Assembly: GCA_947449875.1 (NCBI GenBank)
Contig: CANFSY010000002.1
Location: forward strand, 1-63,475
Source: Paracoccaceae bacterium
GTDB lineage: Bacteria; Pseudomonadota; Alphaproteobacteria; Rhodobacterales; Rhodobacteraceae
Length of the DNA stretch: 63,475 bases
Direction: 5' to 3'
Positions 51,632 through 61,141 of the stretch are shown here, piece after piece. Every line of letters starts with the position of its first letter. Position 1 is the first letter of the stretch. The notes beneath the pieces were generated by a model that was not told the DNA's origin, did not search any database, and saw only the letters and a program-made list of their open reading frames with translations. Both the position numbers and the translations under genes were made by a program.

Positions 51632-53974
51632 CTATTCGCCGTAAGGCACCCAGACCGTCTTGACCGCCGTGGCATGGCGCAAAAACGCCCGCCCCTCACC
51701 CTCGGCCCCGAACCAATCGCGGGTGCGGGCGTGGTTGACCCAGGTGCGTTTGAGGTTGGCGGTTGATTCGTGTTCCACCAGCGTCGACAACGGGGTCGAC
51801 GAAAACGCCCAAACCGCATCGACATCCATATGCCCCGCCAAGGGCTTGGCCAGTTCGGCATGGTTGCCCGTGACGATGTTGACCACACCGGCAGGCAGAT
51901 CAGAGGTTTCCAGCACCTGATAAAAATCAGTCGCCGCAAGGGGGAAAGCCTCTGACGGGATCACGACTGTGGTGTTGCCCATGGCCACAGCGGGGGCCAT
52001 CAGCGAGATCAGGCCCAAGAGCGGTGCCTCATCAGGGCAAATCATGCCAATCACGCCCACCGATTCATTCATCGCCAAGGCCACGCCGCGCATCGGCACG
52101 GGTTTGACGCTGCCTTCGAATTTATCGGCCCAAGCGGCATAGGTGAACAGGCGCTGGATCGACGCCTCCACCTCCTCCGCGCCATTCTTGCCCGTCATCT
52201 CTTGCAGCCGCTTGGCAAATTCCTCTGCACGGGCCGACAGGTTTTCCGCGATGTAATACAAAATCTGCGCCCGCGCATGGCCCGTGGTGCGGCCCCAGCC
52301 TTTTGCGGCATGGGCGGCCTCGACCGCGTTGCGGATGTCTTTGCGGTTGCCAAGCCCGATCTGCCCCAACAACTTGCCCCGACCCGACACAACGGCCCGC
52401 GAATAGCCGCCATCGGGCCGCGCCTGTTTGCCGCCGATGAACAGCTTGGCGGTGCGGTCTAACCCGTCGACGACAAGGGCGTCAGGCTCTGCCAAGGGTT
52501 TCAGTTGCGCCAAGGGCTTGGTTTTGGGTGAGGGTTTCAGATAGGCCAAAAGCCCCTCCCATCCGCCTTCGCGGCCAAAGCCGCTTTCGCGCACCCCGCC
52601 AAAGCCTGCGGCGGCGTCGAATAGGTTGGTGGCATTGACCCAGACCACGCCCGCCTTGATCTTGGGGGCCATATCCAGCGCCAGATTGACATTTTCCGTC
52701 CAGATCGACGCCGCAAGGCCGTAGCGGGTGTTATTGGCAAGTTCCACCGCCTCGGCCGGCGTGCGGAAGGTCATCGAGACAAGGACCGGCCCGAAAATCT
52801 CTTCCTGCATCAGCGGGGATGCGGCCGACAGGCCGGTGATCAGCGTGGGTGGATAGTAGCAGCCCGCAGGCACGGGGGTGGCGGCGCGGTAGATCTGGCC
52901 GTCGGTGCATCCGTCGACCAAGGCGGTGATGGTGGCCAGCTGCACCGGATCAACGATGGCCCCCACGTCGATGCACTTGTCCAACGGATCGCCCAGCCGC
53001 AGCCCATCCATCCGGCGTTTAAGCTTGGCATGGAAGCGGTCTGCCACGCCTTCTTGCACCAACAGGCGCGATCCCGCACAGCAGACTTGGCCTTGGTTGA
53101 ACCAGATGGCATCCACCAAGCCTTCAACGGCGCTGTCCAGATCGGCATCGTCAAAAACGATATAGGGGCTTTTGCCGCCCAGTTCCAACGTCAGCGCCTT
53201 GCCCGTGCCCGCTGTCGCTGCGCGGATTTTGCGGCCCACGCTGGTCGATCCGGTGAAGGCGATCTTGTCGATGTCAGGATGGGCCACAAGGGCAGCACCC
53301 GTGTCACCATCGCCGGTGACGATGTTCAACACACCTTTGGGCAATCCCGCCTCGCGGCTGATTTCTGCAAACAGCAGGGCAGTCAGCGGGGTGTATTCGG
53401 CAGGTTTCAGCACGACCGTATTGCCTGCCGCCAAAGCCGGGGCCACTTTCCACGCCAGCATCAAAAGCGGGAAGTTCCACGGGATCACTGCGCCACACAC
53501 CCCCAGCGGCTGCAGGCCGGGCTGTTCGGCGGCCATAAGCTGCGCCAAGCCTGCGTGATAATAAAAATGCCGCGCGACCAAGGGCACATCTATATCGCGC
53601 GCTTCGCGGATGGGTTTGCCATTGTCCATCGTTTCCAGCACGGCCAAAAGGCGGGCGTGTTTTTGCACCAATCGGGCCAGCGCATACAGATACTTGGCGC
53701 GCTGGTGGCCCGAAAGCTTGGCCCACTTGGGCTGCGCCCGACGTGCTGCCGCTACGGCACGGTCCACATCACCCGCGCTGCCTTGGGTGACAAGCGCCAG
53801 CACATCGCCCGTGGCGGGGTTGCGCGTGGCAAAGGTTTCGCCCGCAGCCCCAAAGGCCCCGTCGATCCAATGGCCAAACTGGCCCTTGTGACCGGCCAGC
53901 CACGCCGTCACCTCGGCATGGCTTTCGGGAGCGGGGCCGTAAGACATGGCTTCGAAGATATCGCGGACGGTCAT
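51632..53974 (-). CDS. Aldehyde dehydrogenase with two ALDH domains (ALDH16-type)
   Basis: The 780-residue product is a fusion of two ALDH-like domains. The first (about 30-480) has the catalytic pieces PWNFP (Asn167), LELGGKSP (Glu264) and GQVCCAG (Cys298). The second (about 510-780) has matching structural stretches but MICPDEAPLLG in place of PWNFP and no GQxC, so it is a pseudo-domain. This is the ALDH16 architecture, known from bacteria including the rhodobacterial Loktanella enzyme. The true ATG is 53974. It lies downstream of deoC, with a 160-bp gap that holds an inverted repeat; acetaldehyde from DeoC is a plausible substrate. Confidence 0.9.
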   Translation of the reverse strand: MTVRDIFEAMSYGPAPESHAEVTAWLAGHKGQFGHWIDGAFGAAGETFATRNPATGDVLALVTQGSAGDVDRAVAAARRAQPKWAKLSGHQRAKYLYALARLVQKHARLLAVLETMDNGKPIREARDIDVPLVARHFYYHAGLAQLMAAEQPGLQPLGVCGAVIPWNFPLLMLAWKVAPALAAGNTVVLKPAEYTPLTALLFAEISREAGLPKGVLNIVTGDGDTGAALVAHPDIDKIAFTGSTSVGRKIRAATAGTGKALTLELGGKSPYIVFDDADLDSAVEGLVDAIWFNQGQVCCAGSRLLVQEGVADRFHAKLKRRMDGLRLGDPLDKCIDVGAIVDPVQLATITALVDGCTDGQIYRAATPVPAGCYYPPTLITGLSAASPLMQEEIFGPVLVSMTFRTPAEAVELANNTRYGLAASIWTENVNLALDMAPKIKAGVVWVNATNLFDAAAGFGGVRESGFGREGGWEGLLAYLKPSPKTKPLAQLKPLAEPDALVVDGLDRTAKLFIGGKQARPDGGYSRAVVSGRGKLLGQIGLGNRKDIRNAVEAAHAAKGWGRTTGHARAQILYYIAENLSARAEEFAKRLQEMTGKNGAEEVEASIQRLFTYAAWADKFEGSVKPVPMRGVALAMNESVGVIGMICPDEAPLLGLISLMAPAVAMGNTTVVIPSEAFPLAATDFYQVLETSDLPAGVVNIVTGNHAELAKPLAGHMDVDAVWAFSSTPLSTLVEHESTANLKRTWVNHARTRDWFGAEGEGRAFLRHATAVKTVWVPYGE

Positions 53975-54023
53975 GAAAGACTCCCTGTCAAAAGGCGCGC
54001 TTGGGGCAGATGTTTGCCTCCGG

Positions 54024-54080
54024 CGGGGATATTTTTCCAAGTATGAAAGGGGGTTTCATACTTGCCTAAATATCCCGGGG
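54024..54080. repeat. Inverted repeat of a dispersed element between deoC and the ALDH gene
   Basis: CGGGGATATTTTTCCAAGT with ATGAAA forms one arm (54025-54048), and GTTTCATACTTGCCTAAAT with ATCCCGGGG the other (to 54080). The arms match apart from a few bases. One arm also occurs at 26764-26792. It would fold into a long hairpin and could end deoC transcription or stabilise its mRNA. Confidence 0.65.
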
Positions 54081-54134
54081 TGAGGGCTTTGCCCGAGGGG
54101 CAGCGCCCCTGCGGCGGTGGGGTCAGGCACATCA

Positions 54135-55130
54135 TCAGCCCATCGCATGGCGGTGCGAGGCCGAATAGCGCCCCGTCAGGTGATGTTCCAACTGACGCTC
54201 GATATCGCCCAAAAGCGAGGAGGCGCCGAAGCGAAACAGGTCGGGTTGCAGCCATGGCAGGCCCAATTCGTCTTTCATCAGCGCCAGATACAGCAGCGCG
54301 TCTTTGGCTTTCGCGATGCCGCCCGCCGGTTTGTAACCAACCTTATAGCCCGTGCGTTCGTCATAATCGCGAATGGCGCGCAGCATGGTCAGGGTGACGG
54401 GTAAGGTGGCGTTCACACTCTCTTTGCCGGTCGAGGTTTTGATAAAATCCGCCCCCGCCATCATGCAGACCAGCGAGGCGCGTGCCACATTGCGCAGGGT
54501 TCCGAGCTCGCCCGTGGCGAGGATGGTTTTCATATGGGCATCCCCACAAGCCGCGCGCATCTGGCAGGTTTCGTCATACAGCGCCTGCCAGTTGCCCGTC
54601 AGCACATGGCGGCGCGAGATGACGATGTCGATCTCAGCCGCGCCCGCTTTGACCGATGCGCCGATCTCTGCGATCCGCAGGGGAAAGGGCGACAGGCCCG
54701 CAGGAAAGCCGGTTGACACGGCCGCCACCGGAATGCCCGACCCTTCCAAACATTCCACCGCCGCTGCGACCATGTCGTGATAAACGCAAACCGCCCCCAC
54801 TTTCAGATCGGGCAGGCCGAGGGCCGCAAGCATTTCGGCCCGCACGGGTTGGCGGGCCTTGGCGCACAGGCGTGCCACACGCCCCGCCGTGTCATCGCCC
54901 GACAGGGTGGTCAGGTCGATCACCGACACCGCTTTGAGCAACCACGCCGCCTGATAGTCTTTCTTCACCGACCGCCGCCCGCCCAAAGTGGCGCAGCGCC
55001 GTTCGATGGCCGAGGTATTGGCTTGCACCGAGGCAACCCAGTCCAAATCCAGCGCCATGCCCGGATTGCGCGCATGGGTGACTTGGGGCAGGTGAGGGAT
55101 GGCCGTGGCATCAGGGGTCAGGGTTTGCAT
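54135..55130 (-). CDS. deoC: Deoxyribose-phosphate aldolase
   Basis: DeoC splits 2-deoxyribose-5-phosphate into acetaldehyde and glyceraldehyde-3-phosphate. The 331-residue product is the long form, like the E. coli-type aldolases with N-terminal additions. It has the Schiff-base motif DFIKTSTGK and the second Lys in GYKPAGGI, both needed for activity, plus GFPAGLSPFPLRIAEI. The start is ATG at 55130. No deoA, deoD or nucleoside transporter gene adjoins it, but the ALDH16 gene follows and could remove the acetaldehyde. Confidence 0.92.
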   Translation of the reverse strand: MQTLTPDATAIPHLPQVTHARNPGMALDLDWVASVQANTSAIERRCATLGGRRSVKKDYQAAWLLKAVSVIDLTTLSGDDTAGRVARLCAKARQPVRAEMLAALGLPDLKVGAVCVYHDMVAAAVECLEGSGIPVAAVSTGFPAGLSPFPLRIAEIGASVKAGAAEIDIVISRRHVLTGNWQALYDETCQMRAACGDAHMKTILATGELGTLRNVARASLVCMMAGADFIKTSTGKESVNATLPVTLTMLRAIRDYDERTGYKVGYKPAGGIAKAKDALLYLALMKDELGLPWLQPDLFRFGASSLLGDIERQLEHHLTGRYSASHRHAMG

Positions 55131-55242
55131 CGGGTTCTCCGCAAGGTGGGGTCAGTTTGCATCGCGGGCGGCTTGCTGGCAAGGTGCGCTGCGGCGTTTT
55201 GGCGGGCGGGCGGCCCAAAGCCGCGCGAAAAGGGGATAGCGG

Positions 55243-56538
55243 ATGGACTTTAGCGACCATTGGGCGGGGCTGTCAGCGCTGGGCCTTTTCTGCGTGGCCT
55301 ATGTGTTGGTGGTTCTTGAGGACATCACGGGCATGGCGAAATCCAAGCCCGTGCTTTTGGCGGCCGGGTTGATCTGGGCGCTGATCGGGGTGGCGCTCGC
55401 CGCCCAAGGGCAATCGGCCTTGGCCCATGACGCGGCCTTGGGCGTGATCGAGGAATACGCCGAGGTGTTCTTGTTCCTGATCGTCGCCGTGACTTACGTC
55501 AACACGCTGGAAGAGCGCCGCGCCTTTGATGTCTTGCGCGGGGTCATGGTGCGGGCGGGTTTAAGCTATCGGCAGCTTTTCGCGCTGACGGGCGGCTTGG
55601 CGTTTTTTCTGTCGGGCGTGCTGGACAATCTGACCACGGCCTTGGTCATGGGGGCGGTGGTCATGGCCTTGGGCCGTGACAGCGCCAAGTTCACGGTGGT
55701 CAGTTGTATTTCGGTGGTGGTGGCGGCCAATGCGGGGGGGGCGTTTAGCCCCTTTGGCGACATCACAACTTTGATGGTCTGGCAGAAGGGCAAGGTAGAG
55801 TTTTTTGAGTTCTTCGCGCTGTTTGTCCCGTCGGTGGTGAATTGGGCCGTGCCTGCGCTGTTGATGATCTGGGCCGTGCCCAAAGGTCGGCCTGCGGCAG
55901 AACAGGGCAGGGTGCGCGCCAAGCCCGCGATGTGGGGCGTGGTGGCGCTGTTTGCGGCGACGATTGCGACCTCGGTTGTGTTCAAGAACGCTTTGGGCCT
56001 GCCGCCGGCTTTGGGGATGATGCTGGGCTTGGGCTATTTGCAGGCCTTGTCCTATGGCCTGCGGCTGACGGGCGCGCGGCGTGGCGACGACGACATGGTG
56101 CTGGACAGTTTTGCCCAAGTGCAGCGGGTGGAATGGGACACGTTGTTGTTTTTCTTTGGCATTATCTTCGCCGTGGGTGGTTTGGGGGTGTTGGGCTATC
56201 TGGCGCTGGCCTCGCAGGTTTTCTACGCAGGCTTGGGGCCTTTGGCGGCCAATATCCTGATCGGGGCTTTGTCGGCGGTGGTTGATAACATTCCGCTGAT
56301 GTATGCCGTCTTGAAGATGGACCCTGCTATGAGCCACGGCCATTGGCTGCTGATCACGCTGACCTGCGGGGTGGGCGGGTCGATCTTGTCGATCGGGTCG
56401 GCGGCGGGGGTGGCGTTGATGGGGCAGGCGCGGGGGGTCTATACCTTTGGCGCGCATCTGCGCTGGGCTTGGGCGGTGGGCTTGGGCTACGGGGCCGCAA
56501 TCCTGACGCATCTGTGGTGGAACGCGGCTTTGTTCTAA
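55243..56538 (+). CDS. nhaD: Na+/H+ antiporter NhaD
   Basis: NhaD exchanges sodium for protons and is common in marine and halotolerant bacteria. The 431-residue product has about 11 to 12 hydrophobic segments. The conserved SGVLDNLTTALVMGA, NAGGAFSPFGDITTLMVWQ and GALSAVVDNIPLMYAVL segments hold the Asp and Asn residues of the transport site. The start is ATG at 55243 with a weak AGGGGA site. It runs divergently from deoC and is followed by a 6-phosphogluconate dehydrogenase gene. Confidence 0.9.
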   Translation: MDFSDHWAGLSALGLFCVAYVLVVLEDITGMAKSKPVLLAAGLIWALIGVALAAQGQSALAHDAALGVIEEYAEVFLFLIVAVTYVNTLEERRAFDVLRGVMVRAGLSYRQLFALTGGLAFFLSGVLDNLTTALVMGAVVMALGRDSAKFTVVSCISVVVAANAGGAFSPFGDITTLMVWQKGKVEFFEFFALFVPSVVNWAVPALLMIWAVPKGRPAAEQGRVRAKPAMWGVVALFAATIATSVVFKNALGLPPALGMMLGLGYLQALSYGLRLTGARRGDDDMVLDSFAQVQRVEWDTLLFFFGIIFAVGGLGVLGYLALASQVFYAGLGPLAANILIGALSAVVDNIPLMYAVLKMDPAMSHGHWLLITLTCGVGGSILSIGSAAGVALMGQARGVYTFGAHLRWAWAVGLGYGAAILTHLWWNAALF

Positions 56539-56630
56539 GGCTGCGGGCTTGGCGTGTAGCCTTTGCTTTACTTCCCGTGCAAGACCAGCCTTTAGATGGT
56601 GCGAAGCAATCGCATAAAGGCCGCACTGCC

Positions 56631-58040
56631 ATGACAAAGCCGCATATCGGACTGATCGGGCTTGGAACGATGGGCGCCATGCTGGCGCTGAACATCGCCG
56701 AAAAAGGCTTCGCCATCGCGGTTTGGAACCGCACCACCACCGTGACGCGCCACTTTTACGCTCAAGCCGGGGCCTTGGCCGACCAGATCGTGCCGACCGA
56801 GGCTTTGGCCGACTTGGTCGCCGCGATCGAGCGGCCAAGGTCGATCATCCTGATGGTGCCCGCAGGCCCTGCGGTGGATGAACAAATCGCCGCCCTGCGC
56901 CCCTTGCTGGACGCCGACGATCTGATCATCGACGCGGGCAATGCCAATTTCCACGACACCAACCGCCGCGCCGCCGAAGCCGCAGCCCAAGGCCCGCGCT
57001 TTTTGGGCATTGGCGTGTCGGGCGGGGAAGAGGGGGCGCGGCATGGCCCTTCGATCATGGGCGGTGGCGAAAGGGCGGATTGGGACCGCGTGGCCCCTGT
57101 GTTGGGGGCGATATCGGCCAAATATCACGGCGAAGACTGCGCGACATGGATGGGCCTTGGCGGGGCGGGGCATTTTGTCAAAGCGGTGCACAATGGCATC
57201 GAATATGCCGATATGCAGATGATCGCCGAAATCTACGGTGTGATGCGCGACGGATTGGGGATGCCAGCCGCCGAAATCGGCGCGGTGTTTGACGGCTGGA
57301 ACAGAGGCGTGTTGCAAAGCTATCTGATGGAAATCTCGGCCGCCGTGGCCAAGGCCACCGACGGGGCGCATCCGATGCTGGATGTGATCTTGGACAAGGC
57401 CGGACAAAAAGGCACAGGCCGCTGGACGGTGATCGAGGCGCAGACCCTGTCTGCCCCGATTCCCGTGATCGAGGCGGCGGTGATGGCGCGCAACGTCTCG
57501 GCCCAGTGGGAGGCGCGGCGCAGGGGCGAGGCGATCTTTGGGCCAGCGCCGCAGCGCCTGCCGAAGGGGGCGCTCAGTCTGGCGGCACTGGAACAGGCGA
57601 TGATTGCAGGCAAGATCCTGTGCTATGCGCAGGGCTTTGCGCTGATCGTCGCGGCAGGGCACGAGTTTGGCTGGGACCTGCCACTTCCGGCCATCGCCAA
57701 GGTCTGGCGGGCGGGGTGTATCATCCGCTCGTCGATGCTGGACGATATGGCCCGCGCGCTGGCAGAAGACCCCACGCGCGGATTGATGCTGGCCCCGTTC
57801 TTTGCGCAGCATTTACTAAGCGCAACCGTGGGCCTGCGGCAGGTGGTCGCGACAGGTGCGGCCCATGGTCTGCCGATGCCTGCATTGGCGGCGGGCCTGT
57901 CGTGGTTTGATTTGATGCGCACAGGGCGGGGCACGGCAAACATGATCCAAGCGCAGCGTGATTTCTTTGGCGCGCATGGGTTTGAGCGGGTGGATGTGCA
58001 AGGTTCAGGGCTGCATGGGCCTTGGGGCGGGCATATGTAA
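56631..58040 (+). CDS. gnd: 6-phosphogluconate dehydrogenase (decarboxylating)
   Basis: This enzyme converts 6-phosphogluconate to ribulose-5-phosphate in the pentose phosphate pathway, giving NADPH. The 469-residue product starts MTKPHIGLIGLGTMGAMLALNIAEKG (Rossmann motif GLGTMG) and has GVSGGEEGARHGPSIMGGG. The catalytic region GAGHFVKAVHNGIEYADMQ carries Lys and His-Asn. The C-terminal dimer part ends LHGPWGGHM. The track ORF begins 96 codons too early, within nhaD sequence. A hairpin terminator follows. Confidence 0.95.
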   Translation: MTKPHIGLIGLGTMGAMLALNIAEKGFAIAVWNRTTTVTRHFYAQAGALADQIVPTEALADLVAAIERPRSIILMVPAGPAVDEQIAALRPLLDADDLIIDAGNANFHDTNRRAAEAAAQGPRFLGIGVSGGEEGARHGPSIMGGGERADWDRVAPVLGAISAKYHGEDCATWMGLGGAGHFVKAVHNGIEYADMQMIAEIYGVMRDGLGMPAAEIGAVFDGWNRGVLQSYLMEISAAVAKATDGAHPMLDVILDKAGQKGTGRWTVIEAQTLSAPIPVIEAAVMARNVSAQWEARRRGEAIFGPAPQRLPKGALSLAALEQAMIAGKILCYAQGFALIVAAGHEFGWDLPLPAIAKVWRAGCIIRSSMLDDMARALAEDPTRGLMLAPFFAQHLLSATVGLRQVVATGAAHGLPMPALAAGLSWFDLMRTGRGTANMIQAQRDFFGAHGFERVDVQGSGLHGPWGGHM

Positions 58041-58046
58041 GCGGAC

Positions 58047-58090
58047 GCTGCAAAGCGGGGGTTTCACCCCCCTCCGCAGCTTTACGCTTT
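58047..58090 (+). terminator. Hairpin terminator after 6-phosphogluconate dehydrogenase
   Basis: Nested arms GCTGC/GCAGC and GGGGGT/ACCCCC form a hairpin (58047-58080), followed by TTTACGCTTT. Confidence 0.65.
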
Positions 58091-58576
58091 ATGACACGCT
58101 TTTCAAAGGGTTTGATAAGAGCGGAAAATAAACGAAATATAAATCAAAGTCTTACGGTGGTTCAGGTGCATTAGGTTTGATAGGACTTGTGGGTAAAGGA
58201 GCGGTTTTGGGCCTATGCGGGTCTTGTCGCAAATACCTTATGCAAGGAAATCAGTGGGTGCTTGTGGCACGTTTGCAAAAGTCGTGCGCGATTTTAGCTG
58301 CGCGCCACGATCTGTTCTCACAGGTTCAAGGTAGGGTTGTCGGCTATCTCTTCGGCCAAGTGCTTGGCACCGCGCAGGGCGGTGGCATCGTCCCCAACGA
58401 TGTAGCAACCACCCGCCGCCTCGGTGCGCTTCTGCTGGAACAGAACAACGAGTGGGCCGTTCAGCGCGCCAGATCCATGCCACTACAAAATGGCGCCTTT
58501 GAGCGATGATCCTACCATCAGTCTACCCGCCGTGGCCCGCTGATCAAGCAGGCCCGTGCCGGCGTAGCGGCCATCT
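58091..58576. other. Degenerate intergenic stretch
   Basis: This stretch has no intact gene. Minus-strand fragments include LAEEIADNPTLNL (about 58321-58367), which resembles the C-terminal half of an enoyl-CoA hydratase, but with stop codons and frame changes. The plus-strand ORF 58177-58509 looks like noise. The AT-rich part near 58100-58160 shows no promoter I can defend. Confidence 0.5.
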
Positions 58577-58891
58577 TCAAGGCAAGATACACCCCGCTCG
58601 GGGACGCGATCTGCCTGCTTTGGCAAAATCGCACATCATCCTCACTTCGCAAGCGCCACCCAGCGGAGGACTTTTCACGGCTGCGATCTTGGGTTTGCAC
58701 AAGATCGTGAAATTGCCCCATTCGGCGCAAAAGTCTTGCGCGCTGATTTGCCGTGCTGTCATGGCTGCATTCAAGGTGTTCAGCTGTTTGGGCCGCTTGA
58801 GACTGATGCGCGTGACGACACCCGCGTGGGAATCCTTGATCAAACCGCGCGTTTTCATACCGGCCTTGAGTTGCGACATAAGGTTCATCAA
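58577..58891 (-). pseudogene. Broken enoyl-CoA hydratase/isomerase (crotonase) gene
   Basis: The minus-strand ORF reads TRISLKRPKQLNTLNAAMTA, matching the N-terminal crotonase pattern (ITLNRPKALNALNAAL), then jumps to CKPKIAAVKSPPLGGACEVRMMCDF, which matches the later KPVIAAVxGxxLGGGCELAMxCD. About 70 residues between them, including the oxyanion-hole GSGxxFSAGAD region, are missing, so the gene has an internal deletion and frame loss. Further fragments downstream continue the pattern. It stands directly downstream of a thiolase gene on the same strand, where a fatty acid breakdown partner would be expected. Confidence 0.75.
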
Positions 58892-58988
58892 TTGCCAAGG
58901 CCAAATGCCAGATCATTATCTACAGCCTCTGCCGTCAGTGGTGACAGGCTAAGCCCCTGTTCTGCCAGCATTCCGCAGTGGGCGCACC

Positions 58989-60170
58989 TCAGACCCGTTC
59001 AATGGCAAGCGCAATGCCCTGACCGCCACCGATGCACATGGTGATCAGCCCGTAGCGCCCGCCAATGCGCTGCAGCTGGTACAGGGCTTTGACCGTCAGC
59101 ATCACGCCCGTCGCCCCGACAGGATGGCCCAAGGCAATCGCGCCGCCGTCCGGATTCACCTTGGCGGGGTCCAAATTCAAGTCACGGGTCACCGCCAAGG
59201 CTTGGGCGGCGAAAGCCTCGTTCGATTCGATCACGTCAAAATCGGCACTGCACAGGCCAGAGCGCGCCAGTAAAGCGCGCACCGCAGGCACAGGCCCGAT
59301 TCCCATGATCGCTGGATCAATCCCGGCGTGGGCATAGCCCACAATCCGCGCCAAAGGCACTGCCCCGCTGGCCGCCACATAGCGCTGCGAGGCTAAGACC
59401 AATGCTGCCGCCCCATCATTCAGACCAGAGGCATTGCCCGCCGTCACAGTGCCGCCTTTGCGAAACGCCGGACGCAGGGCTGCCAGCATTTCAGCGGTGG
59501 TTTCAGGCTTTGGGTGCTCGTCGGCGTCAAAAGTCATCTGGCGGCGGCCTGCGGTCACGTCGACTGCAAGGATTTGAGCTCTAAAATGCCCCGATCCGAT
59601 CGCAACGGCCGCACGGCGCTGGCTTTCCAAGGCGAAGGCGTCCTGATCTTCGCGTGAAATGCCGTATCTTTCCGCCACATTTTCTGCTGTGTTGCCCATG
59701 ATCCCATGGCCAAACGGGTCGGTCAAAACACCTGTCAACCCGTCGATCAGGCTGGCATCGCCCGTCTTTTGGCCAAAGCGAGCGACTTGCACATAATGCG
59801 GGGCGCGGCTCATCACTTCGGCCCCGCCGGCAAGGGCCACGTCGGTGTCGCCCAGCATGATGCTTTGCGCGGCAGAGATAATCGCCTGCACACCGCTGCC
59901 ACACAGGCGGTTCAGCGTCATGGCGGGCACCTCTTGGGGCACGCCGGCATTCATCGCCGCAATTCGCGCCAGATAGGCATCTTTGGGGCAGGTGGGGATG
60001 ACATTGCCAAAGACCACATGGCCGATCTGGTCGGGTGTGACATGCGCACGCCGCATCGCCTCGGCCGAGACAAGAGCGCCCAACACGTTCGGCTCTGTGC
60101 TTGAAAGGCTGCCACCAAAGGTGCCGATGGCTGTGCGCACACCAGAGAGGATAAAGACAGGTTCAGCCAT
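58989..60170 (-). CDS. Acetyl-CoA C-acyltransferase (thiolase)
   Basis: The 393-residue product is a complete thiolase. The active-site Cys90 lies in [10 protein letters not shown], His349 in [10 protein letters not shown], and Cys379 in MCIGGGQG. These residues form the catalytic triad for Claisen condensation or thiolytic cleavage. It could be a beta-ketothiolase of acetoacetyl-CoA/PHB or of longer chains; sequence alone does not say which. The start is ATG at 60170. The intact thiolase lies beside the decayed enoyl-CoA hydratase, suggesting loss of an old pathway step. Confidence 0.92.
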   Translation of the reverse strand: MAEPVFILSGVRTAIGTFGGSLSSTEPNVLGALVSAEAMRRAHVTPDQIGHVVFGNVIPTCPKDAYLARIAAMNAGVPQEVPAMTLNRLCGSGVQAIISAAQSIMLGDTDVALAGGAEVMSRAPHYVQVARFGQKTGDASLIDGLTGVLTDPFGHGIMGNTAENVAERYGISREDQDAFALESQRRAAVAIGSGHFRAQILAVDVTAGRRQMTFDADEHPKPETTAEMLAALRPAFRKGGTVTAGNASGLNDGAAALVLASQRYVAASGAVPLARIVGYAHAGIDPAIMGIGPVPAVRALLARSGLCSADFDVIESNEAFAAQALAVTRDLNLDPAKVNPDGGAIALGHPVGATGVMLTVKALYQLQRIGGRYGLITMCIGGGQGIALAIERV

Positions 60171-60436
60171 GGGTCTGCTCCTTTGGGTGAACGACGATGC
60201 CGTGAACGTGCCTCAGTTTTAACTATGGGGGCGCAAAGGGCCGTTGTCTTGGGTTTGCGGCGTCTCGAACGGGGACCAGTTGACCGTTTAAGTTCTATGC
60301 GGTCAAGATCATAGGCACCACCATCCACCGCGCAGGTCTGGCGGTTTCAAGAGCGATGAGACGTGTTTGCTTGACCGTGGTTTGGCTCAATCGGCAAGTG
60401 CGGGTAGGGCACCCCACTGCCAGAGGGCTTGCGCCT

Positions 60437-61141
60437 TTACCCGTGGAATTTATCCGCAGGCGGCGGCGCATAGCCGCCAAGGCGCGAGGTTTTCAGGCCC
60501 AGTTTCACCATCGCCTCGGCCAAGCCCACAGCACAGCTGACACCATCTAACACCGGCAACCCATGTTCCAGCGCCAAGGCCTCGGCCAGATCGGCCATGC
60601 CGGCACAGCCCAAAACCACCGCTTCGCAGCGGTCTTCGGCCACCGCGCGGCCAATTTCGGCGCTGATGCGCAGGCGGGCGTCTGACCCTGCGTGCTCTAA
60701 CTCCAGCACCGCCACCTCAGATGAGCGCACCCGTGCGCAGCGCGCGATCAAGCCGTAGCGGTGCAGGTTGTGTTCCAAGGCCGGCACAGACCGCGCCAAA
60801 GTGGTGACGACCGAGAACTTGTTGCCGATCATCGACGCGAAGTGATACGCCGCCTCGCCAATGCCGATCACGGGGCGATCGGTCAGGCAGCGGGCGGCAT
60901 CCAGCCCCGTGTCGTCAAAGCAAGCGATGATCACCGCATCCACATCCTTGGTGTCGCGGATCACTTTCAGCATCCCGGCCAGTGACATCGCCTCGTCATA
61001 ATAGCCTTCGATGCTGGCGGGGCCGTGGGCGGAATTGACGGCCACAATCTCGGTGCCCTGCGAGGCCACACGCCGCGCCGCATCACCGATTTTTTGAGTC
61101 ATCGACGCCGTGGTATTGGGGTTTAGCACCAAAATCCGCAT
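60437..61141 (-). CDS. Asp/Glu/hydantoin racemase family protein
   Basis: The 234-residue product starts MRILVLNPNTTASMTQKIGD, a signature of hydantoin racemases. The two catalytic Cys of the family are present: Cys74 in IIACFDDTGLDAAR and Cys179 in VLGCAGMADL. Hydantoin racemases, allantoin racemases and some amidating enzymes share this fold, so the substrate is not sure. The ATG at 61141 overlaps the livF stop by one base; the track used the GTG one codon earlier. It is coupled to a branched-chain-type ABC transporter. Confidence 0.85.
   Translation of the reverse strand: MRILVLNPNTTASMTQKIGDAARRVASQGTEIVAVNSAHGPASIEGYYDEAMSLAGMLKVIRDTKDVDAVIIACFDDTGLDAARCLTDRPVIGIGEAAYHFASMIGNKFSVVTTLARSVPALEHNLHRYGLIARCARVRSSEVAVLELEHAGSDARLRISAEIGRAVAEDRCEAVVLGCAGMADLAEALALEHGLPVLDGVSCAVGLAEAMVKLGLKTSRLGGYAPPPADKFHG

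Noticed and set aside
56343-56630. The upstream extension of the 6-phosphogluconate dehydrogenase ORF
   Set aside because: It lies within nhaD in another frame; the conserved start MTKPHIGLIGLG is at 56631.
58177-58509. A 110-residue plus-strand ORF downstream of 6-phosphogluconate dehydrogenase
   Set aside because: It has no recognisable motif and overlaps the decayed crotonase remnant on the other strand, so it is probably an accidental frame.
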